A stretch of 64,000 nucleotides of DNA from Streptomyces sp. CNQ-509 (lineage in GTDB: Bacteria > Actinomycetota > Actinomycetes > Streptomycetales > Streptomycetaceae). Under the pieces are notes generated by a model. That model was given only the letters and a program-made list of their open reading frames with translations, made no database searches and was not told where the DNA came from. The stretch covers positions 6,751,447 through 6,815,446 of the forward strand of contig NZ_CP011492.1 in NCBI RefSeq assembly GCF_001011035.1. The letters are read 5' to 3'. Shown here in pieces: positions 42,391 to 51,601 of the stretch; the first letter of the stretch is position 1, and the number at the start of each line of letters is the position of its first letter. The position numbers and the translations under genes are program-made.

Positions 42391-43298
42391 TGACCGAGAT
42401 GGCCGAGGTCTCCGAGATGACAGCCATCGACGTCGACGGTCTCGCCGCGATCGACGTCCACACGCACGCCGAGGTGTCCTCGAAGGGGCACGCCTCCCTC
42501 GACGAGGGCCTGCACGAGGCATCCAGCGCCTATTTCAAGGTCCGGGGCAAGCGCAGACCCACCCTGGAGGAGACCGCCGCTTACTACCGCGAGCGGAACA
42601 TGGCCGCGGTCGTCTTCACCGTCGACGCCGAGTCCGCCACCGGCACCGCGCCCGTCCCCAACGAGGAGGTCGCCGAGGCCGCCGCCGCCAACCCGGACGT
42701 GCTCATCCCCTTCGCGAGCATCGATCCCTTCCGCGGCCGGGCGGGCGTGCAGCAGGCCCGCCGCCTGGTCGAGGAGTACGGGGTGCGCGGCTTCAAGTTC
42801 CACCCCAGCATCCAGGGGTTCTACCCCGACGACCGCCTCGCCTACGGGCTGTACGAGGTGATCGAGGAGACCGGCGCCATCGCCCTGTTCCACACCGGGC
42901 AGACCGGCATCGGCGCGGGCGTCCCCGGCGGTGGCGGGATCCGCCTGAAGTACTCCGACCCGATGCGCGTGGACGACGTGGCGGCCGACTTCCCGCATCT
43001 GAAGATCATCCTGGCGCATCCGTCATTCCCCTGGCAGGACGAGGCCCTGGCCGTGGCCACCCACAAGCCCGGGGTCCACATCGACCTCTCCGGCTGGTCG
43101 CCGAAGTACTTCCCGCCGCTGCTGGTCAAGTACGCCAACAGCCTGCTGAAGGACAAGGTGCTGTTCGGCTCCGACTACCCCGTCCTCACCCCCGACAGGT
43201 GGCTCGCCGACTTCGCCGAGCTGCCCATCAAGGACGAGGTCAGGCCAGCGATTCTGAAGGAGAACGCAGCCCGGCTGCTCGGGCTCACCCGCTCGTAA
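42390..43298 (+). CDS. Amidohydrolase-superfamily C-C hydrolase (CouO-like)
   Basis: A 302-residue TIM-barrel metal hydrolase of the ACMSD/amidohydrolase-2 type. Motif AIDVHTHAEV supplies the first metal ligands, FKFHPSIQGFYPD, ALFHTGQTGIGAG and ILAHPSFPWQDEA supply others, and LFGSDYPVL gives the catalytic Asp. ATG at 42390 overlaps the SDR stop by one base. In the cou pathway the homologous enzyme cleaves the 3-keto arylpropionyl-CoA hydrolytically, releasing the aromatic acid and acetyl-CoA. That role fits the neighbours. Confidence 0.82.
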   Translation: MTEMAEVSEMTAIDVDGLAAIDVHTHAEVSSKGHASLDEGLHEASSAYFKVRGKRRPTLEETAAYYRERNMAAVVFTVDAESATGTAPVPNEEVAEAAAANPDVLIPFASIDPFRGRAGVQQARRLVEEYGVRGFKFHPSIQGFYPDDRLAYGLYEVIEETGAIALFHTGQTGIGAGVPGGGGIRLKYSDPMRVDDVAADFPHLKIILAHPSFPWQDEALAVATHKPGVHIDLSGWSPKYFPPLLVKYANSLLKDKVLFGSDYPVLTPDRWLADFAELPIKDEVRPAILKENAARLLGLTRS

Positions 43299-43326
43299 CC
43301 CCGTCGAGCCGCAAAGGGGCGCAACG

Positions 43327-44904
43327 ATGCGCAACGAGGGACTGGGGTCATGGCCCGCACGCCGGGCCCGCAAGACCCCCCACCGCACCGCCCTGCTCCA
43401 CCACACCACCCTGCGCAACCGCACCGGTCCGCGTCACCACGATGATGCGGCCGGCCACGCCGATGCCGCCGTCAGCTACGCCGGGCTCCACGAACGCACC
43501 ACCCGCCTCGCTCACGCCCTGCGCGCGCACGGTGTCCGGCGCGGCGACCGGGTCGCCTACCTCGGCCCCAACCACCCCTCCTTCCTGGAGGCGCTCTTCG
43601 CCGCCGGCCTGCTGGGCGCGGTCTTCGTCCCGCTCAACACCCGGCTGGCCGCGCCCGAGATCGCGTACCAGCTCGCCGACTCGGGTGCCCGGCTGCTGCT
43701 GCACGCCCCCTCGCACACGGCCCTGGCGACCGACGCCACGGGCGCCGGAGGGGACGACGCGCAGGGGACGCCCGCGCGCGTCGCCGTCGGCGGCAGCGCG
43801 TACGAGGAACTGCTCGCCGCCATGGTCACCGAGCCCGTCGACGAGCCGGTCGCCCTCGACGACACCGCGATCATCATGTACACCTCGGGGACGACCGGCC
43901 GCCCCAAGGGCGCCGTGCTCACCCACGGCAACCTCACCTGGAACGCCGTCAACGTCCTGATCGACCACGACCTGACCGCGGGCGAGGTCGCCCTCGCGTC
44001 CGCGCCCCTGTTCCACATCGCCGGGCTCAACATGCTGGCCCTTCCCGTGCTGCTCAAGGGCGGCACCTGCCTCGTCGTGGAGGGCTTCGACCCGGGGGAC
44101 ACCCTCGAGCTGATCGAACGGCACCGGGTCACCTTCATGTTCGGGGTGCCGGCCATGTTCGACCGGATCGCCCACCACCGCCGGTGGGCCGGTGCCGACC
44201 TGTCCTCGCTGCGCATCCTCACCTGCGGCGGATCCCCCGTCCCCACCCGGCTGATCGCCACCTACCAGAGCCGCGGCCTGACCTTCCTGCAGGGCTACGG
44301 GATGACCGAGGCGGCCCCCGGCGTCCTCTTCCTCGACGCCGAGCACGCCACGGCCAAGGCCGGCTCGGCCGGCGTGCCGCACTTCTTCAGCGATGTCCGC
44401 GTCGTCCGCCCCGATCTCACGCCGGTGGACGTCGGCGAGGCGGGCGAGATCCTGGTGCGCGGGCCGCACGTCATGCCCGGCTACTGGGGACTGCCGGAGG
44501 AGAGCGCCGCGGCGTTCGCCGACGGCTGGTTCCGCTCCGGGGACGCCGCGCGCGTCGACACCGACGGCTATGTCACCGTCGTCGACCGCATCAAGGACAT
44601 GATCATCTCGGGTGGCGAGAACATCTACCCCGCCGAGGTCGAGGACGCCCTGCTCGCCCACCCCGACATCGTGGAATGCGCCGTCATCGGGGTGCCGGAC
44701 GAGAAGTGGGGCGAGGTCGGCCGCGCGGTCGTCGTCGCCCGCGAGGGCGCCGAGCTCGACCCTGACGAGGTGCTCGGATCGCTCTCCGGGCGGCTCGCCA
44801 AGTACAAGATCCCGAAGTCGGCGGTGACGGCCGCCGAGCTGCCGCGCACCGCCTCCGGCAAGCTCCTCAAGGCCCGCGTACGCAGCCTGTACGGCACACC
44901 CTGA
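43327..44904 (+). CDS. Acyl-CoA ligase for hydroxycinnamates (CouL/Fcs-like)
   Basis: A 525-residue ANL-superfamily ligase. The P-loop IIMYTSGTTGRPKGAVLTHG is at about residue 180, with a later GYGMTEAAPG, GWFRSGDAARVDTDGYV, the hinge DRIKDMIISGGENIYPAEVE and the C-terminal lysine region PRTASGKLLKARVR. It activates an aryl-propenoate to its CoA thioester using ATP. Substrate class is inferred from the adjoining SDR, MaoC and amidohydrolase genes and from downstream pobA/pca. ATG at 43327 lies 28 bp after the previous stop. Confidence 0.88.
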   Translation: MRNEGLGSWPARRARKTPHRTALLHHTTLRNRTGPRHHDDAAGHADAAVSYAGLHERTTRLAHALRAHGVRRGDRVAYLGPNHPSFLEALFAAGLLGAVFVPLNTRLAAPEIAYQLADSGARLLLHAPSHTALATDATGAGGDDAQGTPARVAVGGSAYEELLAAMVTEPVDEPVALDDTAIIMYTSGTTGRPKGAVLTHGNLTWNAVNVLIDHDLTAGEVALASAPLFHIAGLNMLALPVLLKGGTCLVVEGFDPGDTLELIERHRVTFMFGVPAMFDRIAHHRRWAGADLSSLRILTCGGSPVPTRLIATYQSRGLTFLQGYGMTEAAPGVLFLDAEHATAKAGSAGVPHFFSDVRVVRPDLTPVDVGEAGEILVRGPHVMPGYWGLPEESAAAFADGWFRSGDAARVDTDGYVTVVDRIKDMIISGGENIYPAEVEDALLAHPDIVECAVIGVPDEKWGEVGRAVVVAREGAELDPDEVLGSLSGRLAKYKIPKSAVTAAELPRTASGKLLKARVRSLYGTP

Positions 44905-44936
44905 CCCGCCCTCACCTCTGCAGCAGGGAGTTCCCG

Positions 44937-45395
44937 ATGAGCATCACCGTCAACGGCCTGGACGAGCTGAAGAAGCTGGCCGGCAGCGACCTGGGCGTCA
45001 GCTCGTGGATCGAGGTCACCCAGGACCGCATCGACACCTTCGCCGACGCCACCGACGACCACCAGTGGATCCACACCGACCCCGAGCGGGCCGCGGCCGG
45101 CCCGTTCGGCCGGCCCGTCGCCCACGGCCATCTGACGCTGTCCCTCTTCATCCCGCTGTTCACCGGACTCCTGGAGGTGGACGGCGTCACCACGAAGGTC
45201 AACTACGGCCTGAACAGGGTCCGCTTCCCCGCCCCGGTCCCGGTCGGTGCGCGCATCCGCCTCGCGGCCCGGCTCGCCGGCGCCGAGGACGTGCCCGGCG
45301 GCGGGGTGCAGATCACGGTCGACGGCACCGTGGAGATCGAGGGCGCGGCGAAGCCCGCGTGTGTGCTGCAGAGCATCTCCCGCTTCTACGCCTGA
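44937..45395 (+). CDS. MaoC-like enoyl-CoA hydratase (CouM-like)
   Basis: A 152-residue hot-dog-fold hydratase. The catalytic His/Asp region reads DATDDHQWIHTDPERAAAGP FGRPVAHGHLTLSL, the MaoC signature. It adds water across the double bond of the cinnamoyl-CoA, giving the 3-hydroxy thioester for the SDR. ATG at 44937 has CAGCAGGGAGTT upstream. It is the last gene of the operon and converges with the aldehyde dehydrogenase gene. Confidence 0.85.
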   Translation: MSITVNGLDELKKLAGSDLGVSSWIEVTQDRIDTFADATDDHQWIHTDPERAAAGPFGRPVAHGHLTLSLFIPLFTGLLEVDGVTTKVNYGLNRVRFPAPVPVGARIRLAARLAGAEDVPGGGVQITVDGTVEIEGAAKPACVLQSISRFYA

Positions 45396-45434
45396 GCGGC
45401 CGCCCCCCCGCCGGGGTGCCGCGCGGACGCCGGC

Positions 45435-46895
45435 TCAGAACGGGTAGCGCGGGTGCTGGGTGGCGACCGTGACCCAGCGGGTGTGGGAGAAGGACTCGAT
45501 GCCCCACCGGCCGCCGAAGCGCCCGTAGCCCGAGGCGCCGACCCCGCCGAACGGCGCCTGCGGCTCGTCGGCGACGGACTGGTCGCCCACGTGCACGATG
45601 CCGGTGCGGACACGGCGCGCCACGGCCAGTCCGTGGGTGGCGTTCTCGGTGATGACACCGCAGGTCAGGCCGTTCTCCGTGTCGTTGGCCAGGGCCACGG
45701 CCGCGTCGTCGTCGGCGAAGGTGCCGACGGCGCAGACCGGGCCGAACGACTCCGCGTGGTACAGCTCGGCGTCCTCGGTGACGCCGGTGAGCACCGTCGG
45801 CGGGTACACCGCGCCCGCCGGCTCTCCGCCGCCCGCGAGGACCGTGGCCCCCTTGGCCACCGCGTCCTGGACCAGTCCGGCCACCCGCCGGGCGGAGCCC
45901 TCGCTGACCAGAGGGCCGACCACCGTGTCCGGGAGCCGGGGGTCGCCCGCCCGCAGTGTGGCGACTTTGGCGGTGAACCTCTCGGTGAACTCGTCGGCGA
46001 GGCTCTCGTGGACCAGGACGCGGTCCCCGGACATGCAGATCTGGCCGGAGTTCATGAAGACGCCGAAGGAGGCGGCGTCGACCGCGTGACCCACGTCGGC
46101 GTCGTCGAGCACGATGATCGAGTTCTTGCCGCCCAGCTCCAGCAGCGCGGGCTTGAGGTGGGTGGCGGCGTGGGTGCCGATGATGCGGCCCACACCGGTG
46201 GACCCGGTGAAGTTGACGGCGCGGACCCGGGGGTCGGAGATCAGTGCCGCGGCGATCCCGGCCGCGTCCGCGGGCGCGTTGGTGACGACGTTCAGCACCC
46301 CGTCGGGCAGCCCGGCCTCGCGCAGGACGTCGGCGACGAGCAGCCCGCAGGCGATGGGCGCGTCCTCGCTCGGCTTCACCACGACGGTGTTGCCGGCCGC
46401 GAGCGGCGCGGCCACGGCGCGCACGCCGAGGATGACGGGGGCGTTCCAGGGCGCGAAGGCGGCGACCACGCCCATCGGTTCACGTACCGCCATGCCCAGC
46501 GCGCCCTCTTCCTGGGCGCTGAGCACCTCGCCGCGCGGCGCGGTGACCGCGGCGGCGGCCTCGCGCAGCATGTTGGCGGCGAGGGCCACATTGAAGTACG
46601 CCCACGGGCGGGTGCCCCCGGCCTCGTGTGCCATGACCTCGGCGACCTGGTCGCCCTTGGTGTCGAGCAGGTCGGCGGCCCTGAGGAAGAGCGTCCGGCG
46701 GGCGAAGGGGCTGACGGCGGCCCACTCGGGGAAGGCCGCGTCCGCCGCGGCCACGGCCCGGGCGACGTCCTCGGGTCCTGCGGCGGCCACGGTGGCGTAC
46801 ACCTCGCCGGTGTAGGGGTTGAGGTCCTCGGCGGTACGGCCCGAGGCGGCGGGAGAGTCCTTGCCGTCGATGAGCAGTTCGCGGGTGATGGCCAT
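45435..46895 (-). CDS. Aldehyde dehydrogenase (vanillin/benzaldehyde-type)
   Basis: A 486-residue NAD(P)-dependent aldehyde dehydrogenase. Motifs: FAPWNAPVILGVRAVAAPLA, NFTGSTGVGRIIG, catalytic Glu in LELGGKNSIIVLDD and catalytic Cys in FMNSGQICMSGDRVLV. This sequence style is that of vanillin and salicylaldehyde dehydrogenases. It would turn aromatic aldehydes such as vanillin into acids for the Rieske demethylase or PobA. AAAGGA precedes ATG 46895. Upstream are TTGACA (47020-47015) and a palindrome at 46960-46975 that is shared with the pcaI promoter. Confidence 0.9.
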   Translation of the reverse strand: MAITRELLIDGKDSPAASGRTAEDLNPYTGEVYATVAAAGPEDVARAVAAADAAFPEWAAVSPFARRTLFLRAADLLDTKGDQVAEVMAHEAGGTRPWAYFNVALAANMLREAAAAVTAPRGEVLSAQEEGALGMAVREPMGVVAAFAPWNAPVILGVRAVAAPLAAGNTVVVKPSEDAPIACGLLVADVLREAGLPDGVLNVVTNAPADAAGIAAALISDPRVRAVNFTGSTGVGRIIGTHAATHLKPALLELGGKNSIIVLDDADVGHAVDAASFGVFMNSGQICMSGDRVLVHESLADEFTERFTAKVATLRAGDPRLPDTVVGPLVSEGSARRVAGLVQDAVAKGATVLAGGGEPAGAVYPPTVLTGVTEDAELYHAESFGPVCAVGTFADDDAAVALANDTENGLTCGVITENATHGLAVARRVRTGIVHVGDQSVADEPQAPFGGVGASGYGRFGGRWGIESFSHTRWVTVATQHPRYPF

Positions 46896-46950
46896 GACGC
46901 GGGGGTCCTTTGCCGAGGGTGCGCATGCCGGAGTCCACTCTCATGCGCGC

Positions 46951-46975
46951 GTTCGTCAGGTGAATTGATATTCAC
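46951..46975 (-). promoter_or_regulatory. Operator-like palindrome upstream of aldehyde dehydrogenase
   Basis: GTGAAT-TGAT-ATTCAC (46960-46975), flanked by GTTCGTC. On the coding strand it reads TTCACCTGACGAAC, almost the same as TTCACTGGACGAAC before pcaI (60611-60635). It lies about 55 bp from the start codon, downstream of a TTGACA -35. Confidence 0.55.
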
Positions 46976-47040
46976 GAATGCGCGGGCGGTTAGAGTGCTC
47001 CCGGACCGGGGGAATGTCAAGGGGCCCCGGGCGGCCCGGC

Positions 47041-48729
47041 TCAGACGGCGGGGATGCGGGTGAAACGTCCGGCGACGTGCAGGTCCGCCTCGATCCCGGC
47101 GGCCGTGGCGCGCAGCTCCGGCAGGAGACCGGTGACGCACTCACCGACGCTGCGGCGGCTGCTGTGCATCGCGACGTTCAGCGCCGCCACGACCGCTCCG
47201 CCCCGGTCGCGGACCGGGACCGCGATCGAGCGCAGGCCCTCCTCCAGCTCCTCGTCGACGAGGGCGTACCCCTCGCGGTGGACGCGGTCCAGGAGCGCCG
47301 CGAGCTCCGGGCGCCCGGTGAGGGTGCGCGGAGTCAGCGGCCGCAGCTCCGTGCGTGCCAGCCGCGCGGCGCGCTCCGCGGGCGGGAGGCCGGCCAGCAG
47401 CACCCGGCCCATGGAGGTCGCGTAGGCGGGGAAGCGGGTGCCGATGGTGATGTTGACGCTCATGATGCGGCCCGTGGCCACGCGTGCCGTGTACTGGACG
47501 TCGTCACCGGCGAGTACGGCCAGCGACGTGGAGTCGTGCACCCGCTGCGCGAGCGCGGCGAGATGCGGCGCGGCGATCTGGGAGAGCGTCGTCCGGGAGA
47601 GCGGAGGGAAGCCGAGGGCGAGGACCTGCGGGGTGAGCCGGAAGGTCCCCGCGTCCGAGGCGACGTACCCGAGGTGCTCCAGGGTGATCAGCGCCCGCCG
47701 GGCGGTGGCCCGGGCAAGACCGGTGGCCTCGGCTACGGCGGTGAGCGTCAGCGTCCCGCGCCCCTCGCCGAACGCCGTCAGCACGGTCAGCCCGCGGGCC
47801 AGCGACTCGACGAACCCCCGGCCCAGTTGCTGCTTGGAGGCACCGGTCCAGGCGGCGAGCCCGGCAGGCCCGGAGGGTGCCGGGGCGGGCGAGTCCCGGA
47901 GCAGGGCCCGCTCCATCGCCTCCACGGCCGTACGCAGCCGGGGCAGCAGCGCGTCGGGCAGGGACGCGGCGCTGTGCCGGCTGGTGTGGCTCACCACGCT
48001 GACCGCGCAGGCCACCCGGCCCTCCGGGTCGTGCACGGGCGCGGCGAGGGCGATCAGCCCGGGTTCGATCAGTTGGTCGTCCACCGCCCAGCCCCGCTCC
48101 CGGGCCTGCGCCACGCGCTCCTCGAAGCCCGCGACGGCACGGCCGAGGGGCTTGTTCTCCGGCCGGTCGCGCGGCGGCAGACTGGGAAAGCCGAGCCCCT
48201 CGGGGTCGGCGGCCCGGTGCGCGGCCCACCGCTTCCACTGCACACTGCTCCAGCCGGCGGCGAACAGCGCGCCCGGCGCGGTGCGTTCCGCGGGCAGCAG
48301 GTCGCCGATGCGGAAGCTCAGGGACATGGTGCGGCGCCGGGTCGCCTGCCGGATGAAGCGGATGCCGTCGCCGTCGGAGACCGCGAGGGAGACCGACTCG
48401 TCGAGTTCGTCGGCCAGCGCCTCGGCGTGCCGGCCGAGCAGCTCGGGGAGCCGGAGGGCGGCCAGGTAGGCGTTGCCCAGGGCCATCAGGCCCGGCGCCA
48501 GAGAGACGTCGCGGCCGTCCAGCCGGAGGTAGCCCATCCGGGCCAGCGTGCCCGTCACCCGGTCGACGGTGGAGCGGGCCAGTCCTGTGGCGCGTTCGAG
48601 GTCGCTGAGGCTGAGGGCCCCGCCGGCGTCGGTGAGCCTGCGCACCACGGCGATCCCCCGCATCAGCGGGGTGACGGCCTCGGGTGGCACCCCGGTGCCG
48701 GGCGTCGGCACGGTGCGGGTCGGCGGCAT
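47041..48729 (-). CDS. Tandem IclR regulator (two fused IclR units)
   Basis: A 562-residue protein made of two complete IclR modules. Unit 1: HTH at about 20-80 (LSLSDLERATGLARSTVDRV) and effector domain to about 270. Unit 2: HTH at about 300-360 (LTLTAVAEATGLARATARRA) and an effector domain of PcaR/PobR type (YTARVATGRIMSVNITIGTR, FPAYATSMGRVLLAGLP, YALVDEELEEGLRSIAVPVR). The second half is the closer match to protocatechuate and p-hydroxybenzoate regulators. ATG at 48729 follows GGGGAGAGTCC. A bivalent dimer with four DNA-reading heads is structurally possible. Likely target: pca, pobA and aldehyde dehydrogenase promoters. Confidence 0.85.
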   Translation of the reverse strand: MPPTRTVPTPGTGVPPEAVTPLMRGIAVVRRLTDAGGALSLSDLERATGLARSTVDRVTGTLARMGYLRLDGRDVSLAPGLMALGNAYLAALRLPELLGRHAEALADELDESVSLAVSDGDGIRFIRQATRRRTMSLSFRIGDLLPAERTAPGALFAAGWSSVQWKRWAAHRAADPEGLGFPSLPPRDRPENKPLGRAVAGFEERVAQARERGWAVDDQLIEPGLIALAAPVHDPEGRVACAVSVVSHTSRHSAASLPDALLPRLRTAVEAMERALLRDSPAPAPSGPAGLAAWTGASKQQLGRGFVESLARGLTVLTAFGEGRGTLTLTAVAEATGLARATARRALITLEHLGYVASDAGTFRLTPQVLALGFPPLSRTTLSQIAAPHLAALAQRVHDSTSLAVLAGDDVQYTARVATGRIMSVNITIGTRFPAYATSMGRVLLAGLPPAERAARLARTELRPLTPRTLTGRPELAALLDRVHREGYALVDEELEEGLRSIAVPVRDRGGAVVAALNVAMHSSRRSVGECVTGLLPELRATAAGIEADLHVAGRFTRIPAV

Positions 48730-48816
48730 GGACTCTCCCCTGCTGGATCTCGGGGACACCGTAATGAACACGGCCCGCGTACGCACAAGCCCGCCCCGAA
48801 CCGCCCGCGGGACCGT

Positions 48817-49962
48817 TCAGGTCCCGCCGTCCCCGCCGTCCCCGCCGTCCCCGCCTCCGCCCTCGCCCTCGGCGTCGCCGTCGGTGTGGCGGCGTGCGCG
48901 GCGCCGCTCCCACCAGGCCGTCGCGCTCGGCACCAGGCCGCGCGGCAGGAACAGCACGACCAGGACGAGCAGCAGCCCGTAGACGGCGTAGGACAGCACG
49001 GAGGGCGCGGAGCTGGGCATGCCCTCGGCGGTGCCGAGCTCGTTGAGCTCCTGCAGGAGCAGCGTGATCGCGGTCGCGCCGGCGAGTGCCCCCCAGATGG
49101 TGCCCAGGCCGCCGATCACGGCCATCACCACGAACTCGAAGGAGAGCAGCACGGGGAAGGAGCCGGGAGCCACGTATCCGGTGTAGAAGGCGTAGATCCC
49201 GCCCGCGAGACCCGCGAAGCCGGCCGAGAGGCTGAACACCGCCAGCTTGTAGGTCACCACCGGCACCCCGGCGGACTCGGCGGCCACCTCGCTGGTCGCC
49301 AGCGCCCGCAGCCCCCGGCCCGGGCGGGAGGCGACCACGTTGCGGGTGATGACCACGGCCACCGCCAGCGCGGCGAGTGCCAGATAGGCGTACGAGGCCG
49401 CGGTCGCGAACTCGTAGCCGGCGAGGGTGAGACGGGGCACGCCCTGCAGGCCGATGTCGCCGCCCGTCCACTCCTGCTGGCCCACCACGTTGAGGAGGAT
49501 GAGCTGTATCGCGAGCGTCGCGAACGCCAGTTGGTGGCCGCGCAGGCGCAGCAGCGGGACGCCGATCACCGCGGCCACGACGGCCGACGCGAAGGGCGCG
49601 GCGGCCAGCCCGAGCCAGGTGGGCTGGTCGTGCGTGGCGATCAGGGCGGCCGTGTAGGCGCCGATGAGGTAGAAGGCCGCGTGCCCGAGGGAGACCTGCC
49701 CCGCGTAGCCCATGAGCATCGACAGGCCGGTGACCACGATGGCCGACAGCAGCAGCGTGACGTAGACCGGGACGTCGGAGCCCGCCAGCACCTGCGGCAG
49801 CAGCAGGGCCGTCACGCACACGGCGAGGACGGCCAGGGCGCGGGGCCGCCGCAGTCGGCGGGCGAGGTCGGGCGCGTCGATCCACGGGGGCTTCGTCCGC
49901 GCCCCCGCCGCCTTCGCTGCCTGCGCCGGCTGTGTCTCCTTCGTCTCCTTCGCCTCCTTCAC
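48817..49962 (-). CDS. ABC importer permease, LivM type
   Basis: A 381-residue inner-membrane permease with about nine to ten hydrophobic segments and the family marker LMGYAGQVSLGHAAFYLIGA, plus VVMAVIGGLGTIWGALAGA. Residues 1-45 are a charged cytoplasmic leader (KEAKETKETQPAQAAKAAG). The C-terminal tail is a Gly/Asp repeat (GGDGGDGGDGG) encoded by CCCCGCCGT-type units. ATG overlaps the LivH stop. It forms the channel with LivH. Aromatic-acid importers such as the p-coumarate system of Rhodopseudomonas are of this class. Confidence 0.88.
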   Translation of the reverse strand: MKEAKETKETQPAQAAKAAGARTKPPWIDAPDLARRLRRPRALAVLAVCVTALLLPQVLAGSDVPVYVTLLLSAIVVTGLSMLMGYAGQVSLGHAAFYLIGAYTAALIATHDQPTWLGLAAAPFASAVVAAVIGVPLLRLRGHQLAFATLAIQLILLNVVGQQEWTGGDIGLQGVPRLTLAGYEFATAASYAYLALAALAVAVVITRNVVASRPGRGLRALATSEVAAESAGVPVVTYKLAVFSLSAGFAGLAGGIYAFYTGYVAPGSFPVLLSFEFVVMAVIGGLGTIWGALAGATAITLLLQELNELGTAEGMPSSAPSVLSYAVYGLLLVLVVLFLPRGLVPSATAWWERRRARRHTDGDAEGEGGGGDGGDGGDGGT

Positions 49963-50822
49963 CGGGCTGCCTCCTCGTGCAGAGCGGTGTGCTGCGAGGC
50001 CCGCCAGATCATGACCGCGAGCATCAGGGCCAGGGCCACGACGCTCTGGTAAGAGGCCTTGTAGTAGCCGGCGACCATCGACTCCGCGACCCCGAGGGCC
50101 AGTCCGCCGGCCAGGGCCGGGCCCAGCCGGATCAGGCCGCCGAGGATCGCGGCCGCGAACCCGTTGGTGATCAGCAGGACGTCGCTGTCGTACGAGAGGG
50201 ACTGCAGCGGCGTGATCAGCACGCCGGCCACGCCGCCGAGCGCACCGCCGAGGGCGAAGGCGACGAGTCCCATGCGGGTGACGTCGATGCCCACGGCGCG
50301 CGCCGCGTACGGGTTGGAGGCGCAGGCGCCGAGCGCCTTGCCGAGGTGGGTGCGGGTGAAGAACAGCCCCAGCGCGGCGAATCCGACCGCCGCGGCCCCG
50401 ATCACCAGGAAGTACTGCTTCTGCAGATACGCGCCGCCGATCTCCACCGCTCCGCCGAGCCCGGGGAACGAACGCGGGTCCTCACCCCAGATCATGATCT
50501 CGACGGCGTAGGCCAGGAACCCGATCCCGAGGGTGACGATCAGCGCCGACTGCGGGCTGGTGCCGCGCCGTCCGATGGCGGCGATGCCGACGAGCAGCCC
50601 CGCCCCGCTCGCCGCGAGCACGGCGACGACCTCGGCCACCCCGTGCGGCAGGCCCGCCGACAGCAGCGATCCGGCGGTCAGACCGGCGACCACGGCGAAC
50701 ATGCCCTGGGCGAAGTTCACCACCCGCGTCACCCGGTGGATCGTCACCAGGCCGCTGCCGAGCAGCGCGAAGCCGCAGCCCACGGCGAGCCCGGAGATGA
50801 GGTACTGCACGAACTCGCTCAC
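49959..50822 (-). CDS. ABC importer permease, LivH type
   Basis: A 287-residue permease with eight hydrophobic segments and the LivH markers HRVTRVVNFAQGMFAVVAGL and NGFAAAILGGLIRLGPALAG. GTG at 50822 overlaps the LivF stop (GTGA) and its own stop overlaps the LivM start (ATGA). It is the partner of LivM in the branched-chain-type transporter. The substrate is presumably an aromatic acid, given that the operon lies between regulators and enzymes of that pathway. Confidence 0.88.
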   Translation of the reverse strand: MSEFVQYLISGLAVGCGFALLGSGLVTIHRVTRVVNFAQGMFAVVAGLTAGSLLSAGLPHGVAEVVAVLAASGAGLLVGIAAIGRRGTSPQSALIVTLGIGFLAYAVEIMIWGEDPRSFPGLGGAVEIGGAYLQKQYFLVIGAAAVGFAALGLFFTRTHLGKALGACASNPYAARAVGIDVTRMGLVAFALGGALGGVAGVLITPLQSLSYDSDVLLITNGFAAAILGGLIRLGPALAGGLALGVAESMVAGYYKASYQSVVALALMLAVMIWRASQHTALHEEAAR

Positions 50823-51601
50823 GCCTGGTCTCCTTCCGCCCCCGGCTGCTCCGCGGGGCTGCCGAGGTAGGCGGCGGAGACCTCGGTGCTCTCCGCCAGC
50901 TCCGCGGACGTGCCCTCGATGCGGATCCGGCCCGTCTCCAGGACGTAGGCGCGGGTGCACAGGTCCAGGGCCAGCCGGGCGTTCTGCTCGATCAGCAGGA
51001 CGGCGAGGCCGCGGGTGGCGTTGAGGTCCCGCAGGTGGTCCGCGAGCGCACGGGTGATCTTCGGCGCGAGGCCGAGGGAGAGCTCGTCGACCACGAGCAC
51101 CTCGGGGTCGGCCATCAGCGCCCGGCCGAAGGCGACCATCTGCTGCTCGCCGCCCGACAGCGTGCCCGCCTTGCGGCGGCGGATGCCCGCCAGGTCCGGC
51201 AGCACCTCGTACACCCGGGAGGTGTCGCGCGCCTTGGCGCCCCGGGAGCGCAGCGACCACGCGCCGAGCCGCAGGTTGTCCTCGACGTCGAGGTCGGGGA
51301 ACATCTGGCGGCCCTCCGGCACCAGCGCCGCCCGCCCGCGTACCGTTACGCTTCCGGCCGCCGGCCGGATCAGGCCCATGACCGCGTTGACCAGGGAGGA
51401 CTTGCCTGCTCCGTTCGGGCCGACCAGGGCGACCGCCTCGCCGGCGGCGACGGACAGGCTGACCCGGTCCACGGCGGTCGCGGTGCCGTAGCGGATGACG
51501 ATGTCGTCGACCGCGACCACCACCCCTCCGGCGGCGCGGGAGCCGGGGGCGCCGGGCGGGAACGCGCCGCCCGGGAGGACGTCCCGTGCGAAGGCCGTCA
51601 T
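50819..51601 (-). CDS. ABC importer ATPase, LivF type
   Basis: A 260-residue ATPase. Walker A is LVGPNGAGKSSLVNAVMG, the signature is LSGGEQQMVAFGRALMA and Walker B is EVLVVDELSLGLAP; the switch histidine position is taken by the Q/N pair of LLIEQNARLALDL, normal for LivF. An N-terminal tail of about 28 residues is rich in Gly/Pro. It powers the LivHM channel together with LivG. Overlaps LivG and LivH genes by 4 bp each. Confidence 0.9.
   Translation of the reverse strand: MTAFARDVLPGGAFPPGAPGSRAAGGVVVAVDDIVIRYGTATAVDRVSLSVAAGEAVALVGPNGAGKSSLVNAVMGLIRPAAGSVTVRGRAALVPEGRQMFPDLDVEDNLRLGAWSLRSRGAKARDTSRVYEVLPDLAGIRRRKAGTLSGGEQQMVAFGRALMADPEVLVVDELSLGLAPKITRALADHLRDLNATRGLAVLLIEQNARLALDLCTRAYVLETGRIRIEGTSAELAESTEVSAAYLGSPAEQPGAEGDQA

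Noticed and set aside
48827..48860. CCCCGCCGT tandem units considered as a regulatory repeat
   Set aside because: They are the coding sequence of the Gly/Asp tail of LivM.
46978..50052. Long plus-strand frame opposite the IclR and LivM genes
   Set aside because: Arg/Gly/Gln-rich shadow; opposite-strand genes have full domain structure.
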